In this document: positions 25,300 through 34,022 of the stretch, piece by piece
Position numbering within the stretch: the stretch's first letter is position 1
Layout: each line of letters begins with the position of its first letter
Assembly (NCBI GenBank): GCA_016297495.1
Contig: JAEDGN010000009.1
Span: forward strand, 1-53,457
Direction of reading: 5' to 3'
Length of the DNA stretch: 53,457 bases
Source: Coprococcus sp.
GTDB taxonomy: Bacteria > Bacillota > Clostridia > Lachnospirales > Lachnospiraceae
The notes under the pieces: model-generated
Databases searched by the model: none
Told to the model about the DNA's origin: nothing
What the model saw: only the letters and a program-made list of their open reading frames with translations
Position numbers and translations under genes: made by a program

Positions 25300-25665
25300 A
25301 TGTTTAATTGTCTGATTGTCGGCATCGGCGGTTTCATCGGCGCCGTCTGCCGTTATCTGATCGGTTTGATTCCGATAAAATCCCCCACCCTTTTCCCTGT
25401 GAAAACATTTGCCATCAATATTATTGGTGCTTTTGCCATCGGCCTGCTGGCGGCCATTGCTTCCCGGCATCAGCTGACTGATTCCCGTCTGATTCTGATG
25501 CTCAAGGTTGGCGTATGCGGCGGTTTCACCACCTTCTCCACCTTTGCCCTGGAGACCACCGACCTTGTCCAGAAGGGCCATTCCAGTATAGCTCTGGCCT
25601 ATGTACTGTCAAGTATCATCTTCGGCACACTGGCTGTTTTTGCATCACAGCTGCTGATCCGCTAA
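25300..25665 (+). CDS. crcB: Fluoride channel CrcB/Fluc
   Basis: A 121-residue dimeric fluoride exporter with four membrane helices. Signatures are GIGGFIGAVCRYLIG at the N-terminus, FAINIIGAFAIGLL in helix 2 (the channel Asn) and GVCGGFTTFSTFALET in helix 3, which holds the Phe box and the central sodium site. GAGG lies nine bases before the ATG. Single gene with its own promoter. Some Gram-positives use two adjacent crcB genes; only one is seen here, so a homodimer is likely. Confidence 0.96.
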   Translation: MFNCLIVGIGGFIGAVCRYLIGLIPIKSPTLFPVKTFAINIIGAFAIGLLAAIASRHQLTDSRLILMLKVGVCGGFTTFSTFALETTDLVQKGHSSIALAYVLSSIIFGTLAVFASQLLIR

Positions 25666-25680
25666 CGCAGGAAATCTCTT

Positions 25681-28023
25681 TTACACCGTTTTTTCGCCAT
25701 TAATGATTACCTCTGATACATCATCCGCGGCATAAACAACAATTTTTGCGTTTACCATATCCGTCTCAATGACAGCTCTATTGCCGTCGATTTCTGCTCG
25801 GAACGTATACTCTTTTTCATCATCATAAATTTTTGTATCAATGCTGTTAACAAGATTTACATAAATGGTACAGTCCTCAAAGAAATTCTCCGGCGAATGC
25901 ATCTTCGCTTCATTAAGCAGAGGAAGAATCGTATCTTCTCTGAAATACAGAGGTATTTCATCCAGCGGACGTTCCTCAGTTGTCCATCTGCCGCCATCAG
26001 TCCGCTCGCCCGTATTCCAGTCGATCCAGCTTCCCGCAGGCAGGTAGACATGCTGCACCTGCTGATCAAATACCGGAGCAACAAGCAGCGCATTTCCCAG
26101 CATATACTGAGTTGAAATATTTCTCGTGTTCAGATCCTCCTGAAATTCCAGCAGCATGGCACGCATCATCGAGATACCGGTTCTATGAGTTTCGCAGGCT
26201 ATACTGTACAGATACGGGAACAGACGATATCTGAATTTGTTCATTTTCAAAAATGCCGCCTGAACTTCCGGCGAATACTCCCACGGTTCTCTCGGCGTCT
26301 CCTGTCCATGACTGCGGCTTAAGGGTGCCAGCAGTCCCATCTGCACACTTCTGATATATTCTTCATCCTCCGGTTTAATACGGTTTCCTTCATAATCACA
26401 GTTGTAGAAACCACCAATATCAAATCCCCAGAAGGATACACCGCTGATACCGATGCTCAGACCACCCCGCAGAATTGCAGCCAGATTATTCTTGTGGGTA
26501 GAGGAATCACCGGCCCAGTTCGCCGGATAATTCTGACTGCCGGCATAGCCGCTTCGCCCCCAGAGCAGCGGTTTCCTTCCCTGCTTTTCTTTCACCTCTC
26601 TGGAGGCTTCATAAATAGTTTTTGCATAAAGAAGCGGATATTTATTATGAGATGCCCTTCCTGTTGTCCCGTCATAAAAAACAGCTGTCTCAGGAATCTC
26701 TTCTCCGAAATCTGTCTTAATCACACCGACACCAAGAGCCATCAATGAACGGATCCTGCTTTTCATATAAGTCAAAGCCCCGGGATTGGTAAAATCAATG
26801 GCACCCACAACCATCCCCGCCACATCCCCTTCACCTTCGGCCGGCGAAAACTCACAGGTACCGCCTTCCGCATTCTTTAGCAGATACCCTTTCGCGCTGA
26901 GCTTCTCGAACACTGGATTGATATTGCTATGGTCTTCTCCCGCATACTTCAGTACATAAGGATACATCCACAGTGACAGCTGGACACCGTTTTTGTTGAG
27001 AGCCTCTATCATTCCTTTCGGATCCGGAAATCGTTCTTCATCAAACTCCAGCAATTCCTCGCCAACCATTTTCTGCCATAAATCAATATGAATCACATCC
27101 ATAGACATACCAAAATCAGCAGCCTTTCGAACAACAGACTCCACTTCCTCCCGGCTCATATAACTCATTTTGGACATCCAGAAACCAAAAGCCCATTTCG
27201 GAATCATATCGGAGCGGCCGCTCAGAGCCGTATAATCCTGAATCAGCCCTTTATAATCCCGATTACAGAACACATAATAATCCATATAGGTATCCTGAGA
27301 AAACATAGTATAAGAAACCCCGGATGTGGCCCCCATATTGAAACCGGTTTTTGTAAATGTATTCAACAGCACAGAATAGCCATAGGAACTCATAAAATAA
27401 GGCATTCCCTTATAAGACCGGTCCGAATTGGTAGAAAGTGCGTCCTTTTGCCAGATTTCCACAATCTGTCCCCGCTTGTTAAACTCAGTAAATTTTTCTC
27501 CAAACCCATAAAAAGCTTCATCCGTATGCATGTAATAAGTATCATATGTATGAATGACATGACCTGTTTCCGGATCATACTCAAATCCCAGCGGCATGGC
27601 TTTATACTTCTGGTCCACATCAAAATCTTTAATATGCTCTCTGGTAAGAGGCTTACCATCCAGATACACCACAAGCTCCCAGGGACATTTCCGTATTATC
27701 AGTTCAAGCCGTGAAGTACGTATATGAACAAAGAATTCGTCTTCACTCACTTCAAATGCCGTATATTCAGGAAAATCAAATACCTGATTCTGACGCACAT
27801 CCATCTGTTTAAAAGGATACATCTGCAGCCTGTAAACGTTCTCTGCGGCAAAAGATATTCTCACCGCCGCCTCATTGTCCAGATAGGTGTCTGCCAGAAA
27901 AACAATTCCCTGCTCATCCACCGTATACTGCCGCATGATACTGACAAAGTCTTTATTCTTAATCCGGTTCTGCACCTTATAACCCTTTTTATCCCCGACA
28001 TCAACTTTAACTGTTTTTTCCAT
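25681..28023 (-). CDS. GH31 alpha-xylosidase (YicI type)
   Basis: A 780-residue cytosolic glycoside hydrolase of family 31. The catalytic nucleophile is Asp438 in IKTDFGEEIPE, the KTDFGE form typical of alpha-xylosidases (YicI) rather than alpha-glucosidases. The acid/base is Asp506 in WAGDSS. FGFWMSKMSYMSREEVE and IHIDLWQ belong to the barrel, and the N-terminal ~270 residues form a beta-sandwich. No signal peptide. Full family length. It stands alone and would release xylose from xyloglucan-derived oligosaccharides taken up by the cell. No transporter or regulator is adjacent. Confidence 0.92.
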   Translation of the reverse strand: MEKTVKVDVGDKKGYKVQNRIKNKDFVSIMRQYTVDEQGIVFLADTYLDNEAAVRISFAAENVYRLQMYPFKQMDVRQNQVFDFPEYTAFEVSEDEFFVHIRTSRLELIIRKCPWELVVYLDGKPLTREHIKDFDVDQKYKAMPLGFEYDPETGHVIHTYDTYYMHTDEAFYGFGEKFTEFNKRGQIVEIWQKDALSTNSDRSYKGMPYFMSSYGYSVLLNTFTKTGFNMGATSGVSYTMFSQDTYMDYYVFCNRDYKGLIQDYTALSGRSDMIPKWAFGFWMSKMSYMSREEVESVVRKAADFGMSMDVIHIDLWQKMVGEELLEFDEERFPDPKGMIEALNKNGVQLSLWMYPYVLKYAGEDHSNINPVFEKLSAKGYLLKNAEGGTCEFSPAEGEGDVAGMVVGAIDFTNPGALTYMKSRIRSLMALGVGVIKTDFGEEIPETAVFYDGTTGRASHNKYPLLYAKTIYEASREVKEKQGRKPLLWGRSGYAGSQNYPANWAGDSSTHKNNLAAILRGGLSIGISGVSFWGFDIGGFYNCDYEGNRIKPEDEEYIRSVQMGLLAPLSRSHGQETPREPWEYSPEVQAAFLKMNKFRYRLFPYLYSIACETHRTGISMMRAMLLEFQEDLNTRNISTQYMLGNALLVAPVFDQQVQHVYLPAGSWIDWNTGERTDGGRWTTEERPLDEIPLYFREDTILPLLNEAKMHSPENFFEDCTIYVNLVNSIDTKIYDDEKEYTFRAEIDGNRAVIETDMVNAKIVVYAADDVSEVIINGEKTV

Positions 28024-28119
28024 TATAAACTTCCGCCTCCATATCTTTTGATAGCTCTATCATACCATAGAATTTCAAAGTAAAAAATGTATGACCTCCG
28101 TACATGCCAAAAAATTATA

Positions 28120-28147
28120 TGGACATTGACTCCACAAGTGCTATAAT
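28120..28147 (+). promoter_or_regulatory. Promoter for desulfoferrodoxin gene
   Basis: TGGACA (28120-28125), 16-base spacer, TATAAT (28142-28147), 51 bases before the start codon. Confidence 0.7.
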
Positions 28148-28198
28148 AAATCATAAGGAACTTATTAACAGTTTACAAATTCCAAGGGGGTATAATTC

Positions 28199-28573
28199 AT
28201 GGAACAGAAATTCTATATTTGTGAACATTGCGGCAATATTATTGCTATGGTAAAGCCAAGCGGCGTTCCTGTTATGTGCTGCGGACAGAAGATGAAAGAA
28301 CTCATTCCTGGCACAACAGACGCAGCTGTTGAGAAGCATGTACCTGTTTATGAGGTCAAGGATAATATCGTAACTGTTACTGTGGGATCCGTTACACATC
28401 CGATGCTTCCGGAACACTTCATTGAATGGATCTCCATTCAGACAAAATTCGGCAATCAGAGAAAGGTGCTGAAACCGGGCGAAGAACCAAAGGCATGCTT
28501 TGCTCTTTGTGAAGGCGATGAAGTTGAAGCTGTATACGCATACTGCAATCTTCACAGTCTCTGGAAAGCCTGA
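28199..28573 (+). CDS. dfx: Desulfoferrodoxin (superoxide reductase)
   Basis: Reduces superoxide to peroxide without making oxygen, a defence typical of strict anaerobes. 124 residues. The N-terminal desulforedoxin-like iron site has Cys8, Cys11, Cys27 and Cys28 (CEHC and CC). The catalytic iron centre is supplied by the His cluster in VEKHVPVYE and HPMLPEHFIEW plus Cys and His in CNLHSLW near the C-terminus. Both sites are complete, so this is a two-iron enzyme. AAGGGGGT lies seven bases before the ATG. Single-gene unit with promoter and terminator. Confidence 0.96.
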   Translation: MEQKFYICEHCGNIIAMVKPSGVPVMCCGQKMKELIPGTTDAAVEKHVPVYEVKDNIVTVTVGSVTHPMLPEHFIEWISIQTKFGNQRKVLKPGEEPKACFALCEGDEVEAVYAYCNLHSLWKA

Positions 28574-28680
28574 CAGGTGATATTCATGACGTCTCGCCTG
28601 TCATAAACGAACAATAAAAATCCACTGTATGAACAGACAAGCTCTATCACGTCTGCTCTGCAGTGGACTTTTTGTTTTAT
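28571..28680 (+). terminator. Tandem hairpins and terminator after desulfoferrodoxin
   Basis: First a TGACAGG/CCTGTCA hairpin overlapping the stop codon (28571-28603). Then a strong one: TCCACTG (28621-28627) with CAGTGGA (28661-28667), an inner CAGAC/GTCTG stem, followed by CTTTTTGTTTT. Confidence 0.85.
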
Positions 28681-28700
28681 ACAGGGATATTCTTTATCAA

Positions 28701-28761
28701 CATCGATACCAGAAAACACAATTAAACTCCCCTATTTCATACCCGATTTCTGGTATTGATG
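28701..28761. repeat. 15-bp inverted repeat upstream of the membrane protein gene
   Basis: CATCGATACCAGAAA (28701-28715) and TTTCTGGTATTGATG (28747-28761) are complementary but for one position, with a 31-base loop. It sits just before a promoter (TTGCAG 28765-28770, 18-base spacer, TATACT 28789-28794). It could be an operator or a looped regulatory site. Confidence 0.55.
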
Positions 28762-28837
28762 ACATTGCAGATATTCCATTTATTTTGTTATACTGAAATA
28801 GAATCCATGATAACTATGAACGAAAGGATACTTAGAT

Positions 28838-29404
28838 ATGAAAGTACAATCTGAATATAAAGAAAAGCAGCATTATCGCATTTCCAGAGAACAATCAGGG
28901 ATTATTCTGGAACTGGACAGTCTGATCATAGAATATAAGAATCTTTTTGACCGCAGCAACAAGCTTGACAATAAAGTCTATATTACCATCACCTTCTGCG
29001 GTTTTCTTTTTGTATTTATCACCAGCCTCTTTAGCAGCATATCCAGATTCGGTAATGTCACGGGACCGCTGGATACACTGCTGGCTGGTCTGTATATTAT
29101 TTCCTGTATTGCCGTCATGATCTCTTACGGCTATCTGCTGATTTATTTTATGCATCTGCTGAAACCGGAGGGTATCGTCCGCATGGATCCGGATATACTG
29201 AAACAGGCCGGACTGGAGTCCCTGTCAGAAGCCGAAGCAGCCGAACAGCTCATTGCCTTATACCGCAACGCCATCGGTGAAGACCTGATCAAGCTGAAAA
29301 AGCGCTGTGACAGCTTTACGAAAGGACTGCGTTATGTTATCCTCACAGTCACTCTGGCATTCATCGCCTATGTCCTGCAGCTGCTAATCAGCCTCTATCA
29401 TTAA
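28838..29404 (+). CDS. Small membrane protein of unknown function
   Basis: A 188-residue protein I do not recognise as a named family. A soluble N-terminal helix (~residues 1-45) is followed by two membrane helices (VYITITFCGFLFVFITSLF and LLAGLYIISCIAVMISYGYL). A ~60-residue charged helical region and a C-terminal membrane helix (YVILTVTLAFIAYVLQLLI) follow. The layout, a helix then two close membrane segments then a coiled-coil-like part, resembles SLATT/2TM effector proteins, but no diagnostic motif is visible. AAAGGA lies nine bases before the ATG. It converges with the S51-MazG gene, the stops overlapping by four bases. Confidence 0.7.
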   Translation: MKVQSEYKEKQHYRISREQSGIILELDSLIIEYKNLFDRSNKLDNKVYITITFCGFLFVFITSLFSSISRFGNVTGPLDTLLAGLYIISCIAVMISYGYLLIYFMHLLKPEGIVRMDPDILKQAGLESLSEAEAAEQLIALYRNAIGEDLIKLKKRCDSFTKGLRYVILTVTLAFIAYVLQLLISLYH

Positions 29405-30585
29405 CTTAATCCCTTACGCCGTCTGGCTGTATCAATCAGCTGCTGTGCTTCATCAAAGGCTCCCGGCAGATAATCCTCAACCCATTCTTTTCCATCCTTC
29501 TCCTGTTTTTTGATTTCTGCCCAGTTCACCAGAACCTCTCCTGCATCTGATACATCCTTTCCTCCAAACACATGGGGATGACGCCGGATCATCTTATCGC
29601 TGATTCCCTGTATCACATCCTCTATGGTAAACAGGCCTTCTTCTTCCGCAATCTGTGCATGCAGCATAACCTGAAGAAGCAGATCACCCAGCTCCTCTTT
29701 CAGATTATCCGCGCTGCCCGTGGTTTCCAGAATGTTGATACCGCCAATCACCTCTGCTGCCTCCTCGATACAGGCACCCTTCAGGCTTCCATGGGTCTGC
29801 TCACGATCCCATGGACATCCGTCTTTTGCCCGGAGTCTAGCAATAATCTTCCTGAAATCATCAAAGCTCTTCGCATCAGCCCGTGTTCTGCGCCCATCAC
29901 GGATATACCAGGCCTCCCCGTAAATCGTCTCTCTTCCATCCCGGCTGATGACATAGCTGCCATCGGGAAGAGCCAGGAATTCCCTGCCTGTACTGTCGCC
30001 ATAGGTAATATCCTCAAACAGCCACCTGCCGTCCAGCATATTGCCCTTCACCATCTGATAATGAGGCAGAACCATGGTTTTTGTCAGATTCAGGCCCGTG
30101 AGAAATCTCTCATAGCAGGGATCCACCGATTCCCCCGGCAGTTCCGGCTGAGCGTAAACCACATCCGCCGAATTCATCGTTCCCGCACTGATGCCTATGA
30201 TGATTCCCTCAAAGGCCTGTATCTTCTCCCTCAGATGAATATCTGTAAAAAATGCATTCTGTGTCGGCACATGGCCGCCGCCAAGGAAGAGCACCTGATA
30301 ACTGCACAGGCTTGTCTCAGAAAAATCCACTGTCCGTCTGTCCCACAGATCCATACAGGCCAGTGTCAGACCTGATTTTATTACTGCATTCGAAAAAAAA
30401 GCCGTCATCTCATCGTTCTGCTCATAGGCATCCGGTGCTGCTGTGATCATCAGACACCGTGCATTATCCGGCCATACGGCCTTCAGATTCTTTCGGAAAT
30501 CATTGCGGTCATCAAAGCCTTCCACCTGATATCGACCGTCCAGATCACCTGTCGGACTGCTGGTCAAAAAAACTGTTCTGTTCAT
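29401..30585 (-). CDS. Fusion of peptidase-S51-like domain and MazG pyrophosphohydrolase
   Basis: A 394-residue two-domain protein. Residues ~1-225 match the peptidase S51/dipeptidase E class I glutaminase-like fold. They have LGGGHVPTQNAF, the nucleophile elbow GISAGTMNSADV (Ser133) and LPHYQ (His175). Residues ~240-375 are a MazG NTP pyrophosphohydrolase: IIARLRAKDGCPWDREQTH, metal ligands in EEAAEV (Glu274, Glu275, Glu278) and EELGDLLLQ (Glu298, Asp301), then IRRHPHVFGG. The MazG half would hydrolyse non-canonical or alarmone-type NTPs to the monophosphate. The S51 half would cleave dipeptides or another aspartyl substrate. AGGAG lies upstream. It follows the VOC gene by 31 bases. Confidence 0.88.
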   Translation of the reverse strand: MNRTVFLTSSPTGDLDGRYQVEGFDDRNDFRKNLKAVWPDNARCLMITAAPDAYEQNDEMTAFFSNAVIKSGLTLACMDLWDRRTVDFSETSLCSYQVLFLGGGHVPTQNAFFTDIHLREKIQAFEGIIIGISAGTMNSADVVYAQPELPGESVDPCYERFLTGLNLTKTMVLPHYQMVKGNMLDGRWLFEDITYGDSTGREFLALPDGSYVISRDGRETIYGEAWYIRDGRRTRADAKSFDDFRKIIARLRAKDGCPWDREQTHGSLKGACIEEAAEVIGGINILETTGSADNLKEELGDLLLQVMLHAQIAEEEGLFTIEDVIQGISDKMIRRHPHVFGGKDVSDAGEVLVNWAEIKKQEKDGKEWVEDYLPGAFDEAQQLIDTARRRKGLS

Positions 30586-30616
30586 TTCACATCTGCTCCT
30601 GTTCTATCTGCCTCCC

Positions 30617-30985
30617 TTATTTTGATGGAACGATCTCGATCCAGTAGCCATCAGGATCTGTGATAAAATAAATACCCATGGCCGGATTCTCAAAACAGAT
30701 GCATCCCATCTCCTCATGATGTCTGTGGACTTTTTCATAATCATCGGCCTGCAGCGCCAGATGGAACTCACACTCTCCCAGATCATACTTCTGCGGATGA
30801 TCCCGCAGCCAGGTCAGTTCCAGTCTGAAATCCGTCTTCCCATCCCCCAGGTATACAATGATAAAACTGCCGTCAGCGGGTGCTATCCTTTTTCCCACCG
30901 GCTTCAATCCCAACGCCTTCTCATAAAATTCCAGAGACCGTTCAAGGTCAGTCACATTAAAATTAAAATGGTTAAATGTCAACAT
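30617..30985 (-). CDS. VOC (glyoxalase/bleomycin-resistance) family protein
   Basis: A 122-residue vicinal-oxygen-chelate protein with two beta-alpha-beta-beta-beta modules. It starts LTFNHFNFNVTDLERSLEFY and ends ITDPDGYWIEIVP. The metal-ligand pattern of glyoxalase I is largely present: His near residue 6, Glu in FRLELTW, His in CEFHLALQ, and Glu in WIEIV. A lactoylglutathione-lyase-like activity is therefore plausible though unproven. GGTGA lies six bases before the ATG at 30985. Probably co-transcribed with the S51-MazG gene 31 bases downstream. Confidence 0.85.
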   Translation of the reverse strand: MLTFNHFNFNVTDLERSLEFYEKALGLKPVGKRIAPADGSFIIVYLGDGKTDFRLELTWLRDHPQKYDLGECEFHLALQADDYEKVHRHHEEMGCICFENPAMGIYFITDPDGYWIEIVPSK

Positions 30986-31138
30986 CGTCAATCACCCCTA
31001 CTACAATATTTGCGTTTAATTCTTTTACAGATGATTACAGCTTAACATATTTTCTACCCAAATACAAACATCGATGTACAAAAAACAAAATTGCTTCCAG
31101 ACGTTTTACTTTGATTCGTTACATAATTTTATAAAACT

Positions 31139-33271
31139 TTATAATGTATCATCTTTTAATATTTCACCCAAATTAGACCGACAGATTTTCCGTCCTCCCA
31201 GATAATAAGCCAGACCAACAAAAAAGAAAATTATAAAAATGAATATCATGACCGGAACGATCGGCATCTTACCGAGGAATTCCATGGGATCCAGATAGCT
31301 GGCTGTCACCGCGAATACCACAAAAACGACTGTCAGCGGCAGCGTAATCAACAATGGCCGCCCCGCAATGACCAATGCCTCAATGGCGAACATTTTCCGG
31401 ATGCCCGCAAGTGTCAGACCAATAGACATATACCGGGCAAATTCCCTCTTGCGCTGACGCATAAATCCCAGTGTATTGGAAAATACATTAGCAATTCCAA
31501 TAAGGGCCAGCAGCCCGCAGAATGCACCAATGATTAATTTGTAGCCGCTGATCATCTGATCATTCGTCAATTTCTCCTGGATGCGATTCTCACTCTCTAT
31601 CTTGTAATCCTGACCGATTATCCGCAATACATCCTTTTCCACTTCATTTAACCCAGGCAATGTCACATCTTCTCCGGACAGTATCCGAATGCATATATCC
31701 TGTTCCGCACCTCCAATCTGTGCTGATAGTTCCTTCCACAATGACAGCGGCATAAACTGCACCAGTACATCATCGTCATATTCCTCCCGAAGGATAGGAA
31801 CCTCCTGTGTATAAGCCAATATCGGAACCTCTGCGTAATTTTTTTCGGTATCCGCGCTCCATAAGATAATGCTGTTCTTATCTTCCTTCATGTACGGGAC
31901 ATATTCCTTATAACGAAAATTACTGTTCTCCCGATCCCAGATTCGGTTCAGGATAATCACCCCTTCAAAGCCCGGCTCCACATTAATCTGTCCGCAATAT
32001 TCTTCAAATCCCATATTATCCATGACGACGATCAGGGTATCCACCCTTTTTTCACTACTGCCATCCCTGGAAACATCAGCACAGGCTGCCACTTTCTGAT
32101 AACTGATCACACTGTCCGTGCCGTCAATAGCCCTAAGTTTATCCATCTCTCCGAAATTCTCAATTGGCGCATCCTTGACAGTCACCATCACATCCCACAC
32201 ATCCTGATACCTTTCAAAATATGTATGATCTGTACTGATATCTGAAAGAGTGAAAAAGCACAGCATGATAGTGAAGCCCAGAAATGAAAGGGTCAAAGAC
32301 AAAGCCGATGTCCGTAAAGCTCTTTTCTGTGCTTTGAGTGCGCTGCCGGCCAATTCTCCCTCTATGCCAAAAAGCAATGATAAAAACCGGGAGTTTTTTC
32401 CCTTTTTCAGGCCGGAGGACTCTGCATTGCGCATAGCTTCAAGAGGCGTCAATCTGCTCAGTTTTCGGGCAGGGAACCAGGCAGAAAAAAACACGGTCAG
32501 AATAGCCGCCAGTATGGTGATGATAAATATCAGCGGATGATACTGAAAAACTGCCCGATGCCGCCCCGGTATATCTGCTGAAACCACATTTATCCCCTGG
32601 ATAATTCCAAAACCACAAAGAATCCCTGTTACCCCTCCCATCAAAACTGGTACGCAGCATAACACTGCCGCTTCCTGAAGCAAACAATGACGAATCTGCC
32701 GCGGCGTGGCACCAATACTGGAAAAAATACCAAATTGATGGATTCTTGCATTCATGGACATGGCAAAAGAATTGCGGATGATCAGAATCAAAGAGAGGGA
32801 TACAATGGCCAGTATAAAAAGGTAGAATGCCATCAGCATCGGTGGCTGTTCATCCTCCGGATCATGTATCATATAGCGTGACAAAAGCAATTCATGATAA
32901 AGGACAGCATCCTTCTCAAGCCCCAACGATTCCGCGATCAACGGCAGATCATTGTAGATAGTCCGCGTATTCTTAAAATAAATATCAATGACCCGCTTTT
33001 CTTCTCCTGACAATGCCTCATTTATGACGATCTCTGACACATTGGCAAAATAATTAATTCCGTCGATCTCGTCATCACTGATCTCAGCAACGATCCGTCC
33101 CTGCCAGTCACCTTCCTTCAGAATAATCTGTTCAACCTCATATTGCCATAAATTATAAAAAAGGCTGCAGAGCAGAGATAAAAACAGAGCAGATATGAAA
33201 GCGGCGGCCATAATAGATATACTGGCCGCCTTATTATGTCTGATATAACCGGCTGTATAATCCTTCCACAT
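31139..33271 (-). CDS. FtsX-like ABC transporter permease
   Basis: A 710-residue permease. Membrane segments lie near residues 17-40 (IMAAAFISALFLSLLCSLFY), several at about 150-280, one at about 330-350, and three at the C-terminus (GAFCGLLALIGIANVFSNTL and after). The ~200-residue soluble domain between is extracytoplasmic. GIFSSIGATPRQIR and FARYMSIGLTLAGIRKMF are the paired FtsX coupling motifs. It pairs with the ATPase just upstream (one-base gap). GGGGTGA lies five bases before the ATG at 33271. Probably exports or senses an antimicrobial peptide or lipid, as in the usual kinase-ABC modules (inference). Confidence 0.9.
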   Translation of the reverse strand: MWKDYTAGYIRHNKAASISIMAAAFISALFLSLLCSLFYNLWQYEVEQIILKEGDWQGRIVAEISDDEIDGINYFANVSEIVINEALSGEEKRVIDIYFKNTRTIYNDLPLIAESLGLEKDAVLYHELLLSRYMIHDPEDEQPPMLMAFYLFILAIVSLSLILIIRNSFAMSMNARIHQFGIFSSIGATPRQIRHCLLQEAAVLCCVPVLMGGVTGILCGFGIIQGINVVSADIPGRHRAVFQYHPLIFIITILAAILTVFFSAWFPARKLSRLTPLEAMRNAESSGLKKGKNSRFLSLLFGIEGELAGSALKAQKRALRTSALSLTLSFLGFTIMLCFFTLSDISTDHTYFERYQDVWDVMVTVKDAPIENFGEMDKLRAIDGTDSVISYQKVAACADVSRDGSSEKRVDTLIVVMDNMGFEEYCGQINVEPGFEGVIILNRIWDRENSNFRYKEYVPYMKEDKNSIILWSADTEKNYAEVPILAYTQEVPILREEYDDDVLVQFMPLSLWKELSAQIGGAEQDICIRILSGEDVTLPGLNEVEKDVLRIIGQDYKIESENRIQEKLTNDQMISGYKLIIGAFCGLLALIGIANVFSNTLGFMRQRKREFARYMSIGLTLAGIRKMFAIEALVIAGRPLLITLPLTVVFVVFAVTASYLDPMEFLGKMPIVPVMIFIFIIFFFVGLAYYLGGRKICRSNLGEILKDDTL

Positions 33272-33272
33272 A

Positions 33273-33959
33273 TCATTCACCCCTTTTCCTGTCACTGACG
33301 ATCTGACCATCCTCCAGGGTGACAATACGTCCGGCTTCCAATGCTATTTTCTCATCATGGGTAATCAACAGAATAGTTTGATTGAAGCTGCGATTGGATA
33401 ATTTCAAAAGATCAATAATCTCTGCTGAATGCTTTCGGTCCAGATTACCCGTAGGCTCATCCGCCAGCAGAATGGCCGGACGATAGACCAGTGCCCTTGC
33501 AATAGCTGTGCGCTGCTGCTGACCGCCCGAGAGCTGCCATGGCATCGCATCCAGTTTATCTGCGATTCCCAGAACATTAATTATTTTATGAAAATATTCT
33601 TCATTCACCTTCCGCTTATCCAAAAGCAGCGGCATAAGAATATTCTTCTTCACCGTTAAAGTAGGAATCAAATTATAAAACTGATAGACCAGCCCTACCT
33701 TCCTTCGTCTGAAAATAGCTGACTGCGTCTGGTTCAATCCGGAAATATCCTCACCATCCACAAAAACCTTTCCTTCCGTCGGCCGGTCAACACTGCCAAG
33801 AATATGCAGCAACGTCGATTTGCCCGAACCAGAGGCACCGACAATTGCCACAAACTCCCCTTTTTCCACTTTGAGATTGATTTTCCACAGCGCGGTGACC
33901 TGATTTTTCCCGCTGCCATATATCTTCCCGACATCAACACATTCAAGTATCTTCATCAT
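33273..33959 (-). CDS. ABC transporter ATP-binding protein (MacB/LolD type)
   Basis: A 228-residue ATPase. Walker A is GASGSGKST, the Q-loop lies in VGLVYQFYNLIPTLTV, the signature is LSGGQQQRTAIARAL, Walker B is ILLADEPTGNLD, and the H-loop is LLITHDEKIA. The start at 33959 has AAAGGA six bases upstream; the ATG at 33965 directly abuts that site. It serves the FtsX-like permease and lies 63 bases after the kinase stop. Confidence 0.95.
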   Translation of the reverse strand: MMKILECVDVGKIYGSGKNQVTALWKINLKVEKGEFVAIVGASGSGKSTLLHILGSVDRPTEGKVFVDGEDISGLNQTQSAIFRRRKVGLVYQFYNLIPTLTVKKNILMPLLLDKRKVNEEYFHKIINVLGIADKLDAMPWQLSGGQQQRTAIARALVYRPAILLADEPTGNLDRKHSAEIIDLLKLSNRSFNQTILLITHDEKIALEAGRIVTLEDGQIVSDRKRGE

Positions 33960-34022
33960 TATCATTCCTTTCTGCTATGTTACTTTGTCCACATTTTCAT
34001 CATAGCAAAAGAAAATGACATC

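Noticed and set aside
28231..28555. A long minus frame opposite desulfoferrodoxin
   Set aside because: Antisense to a gene with complete iron-binding motifs.
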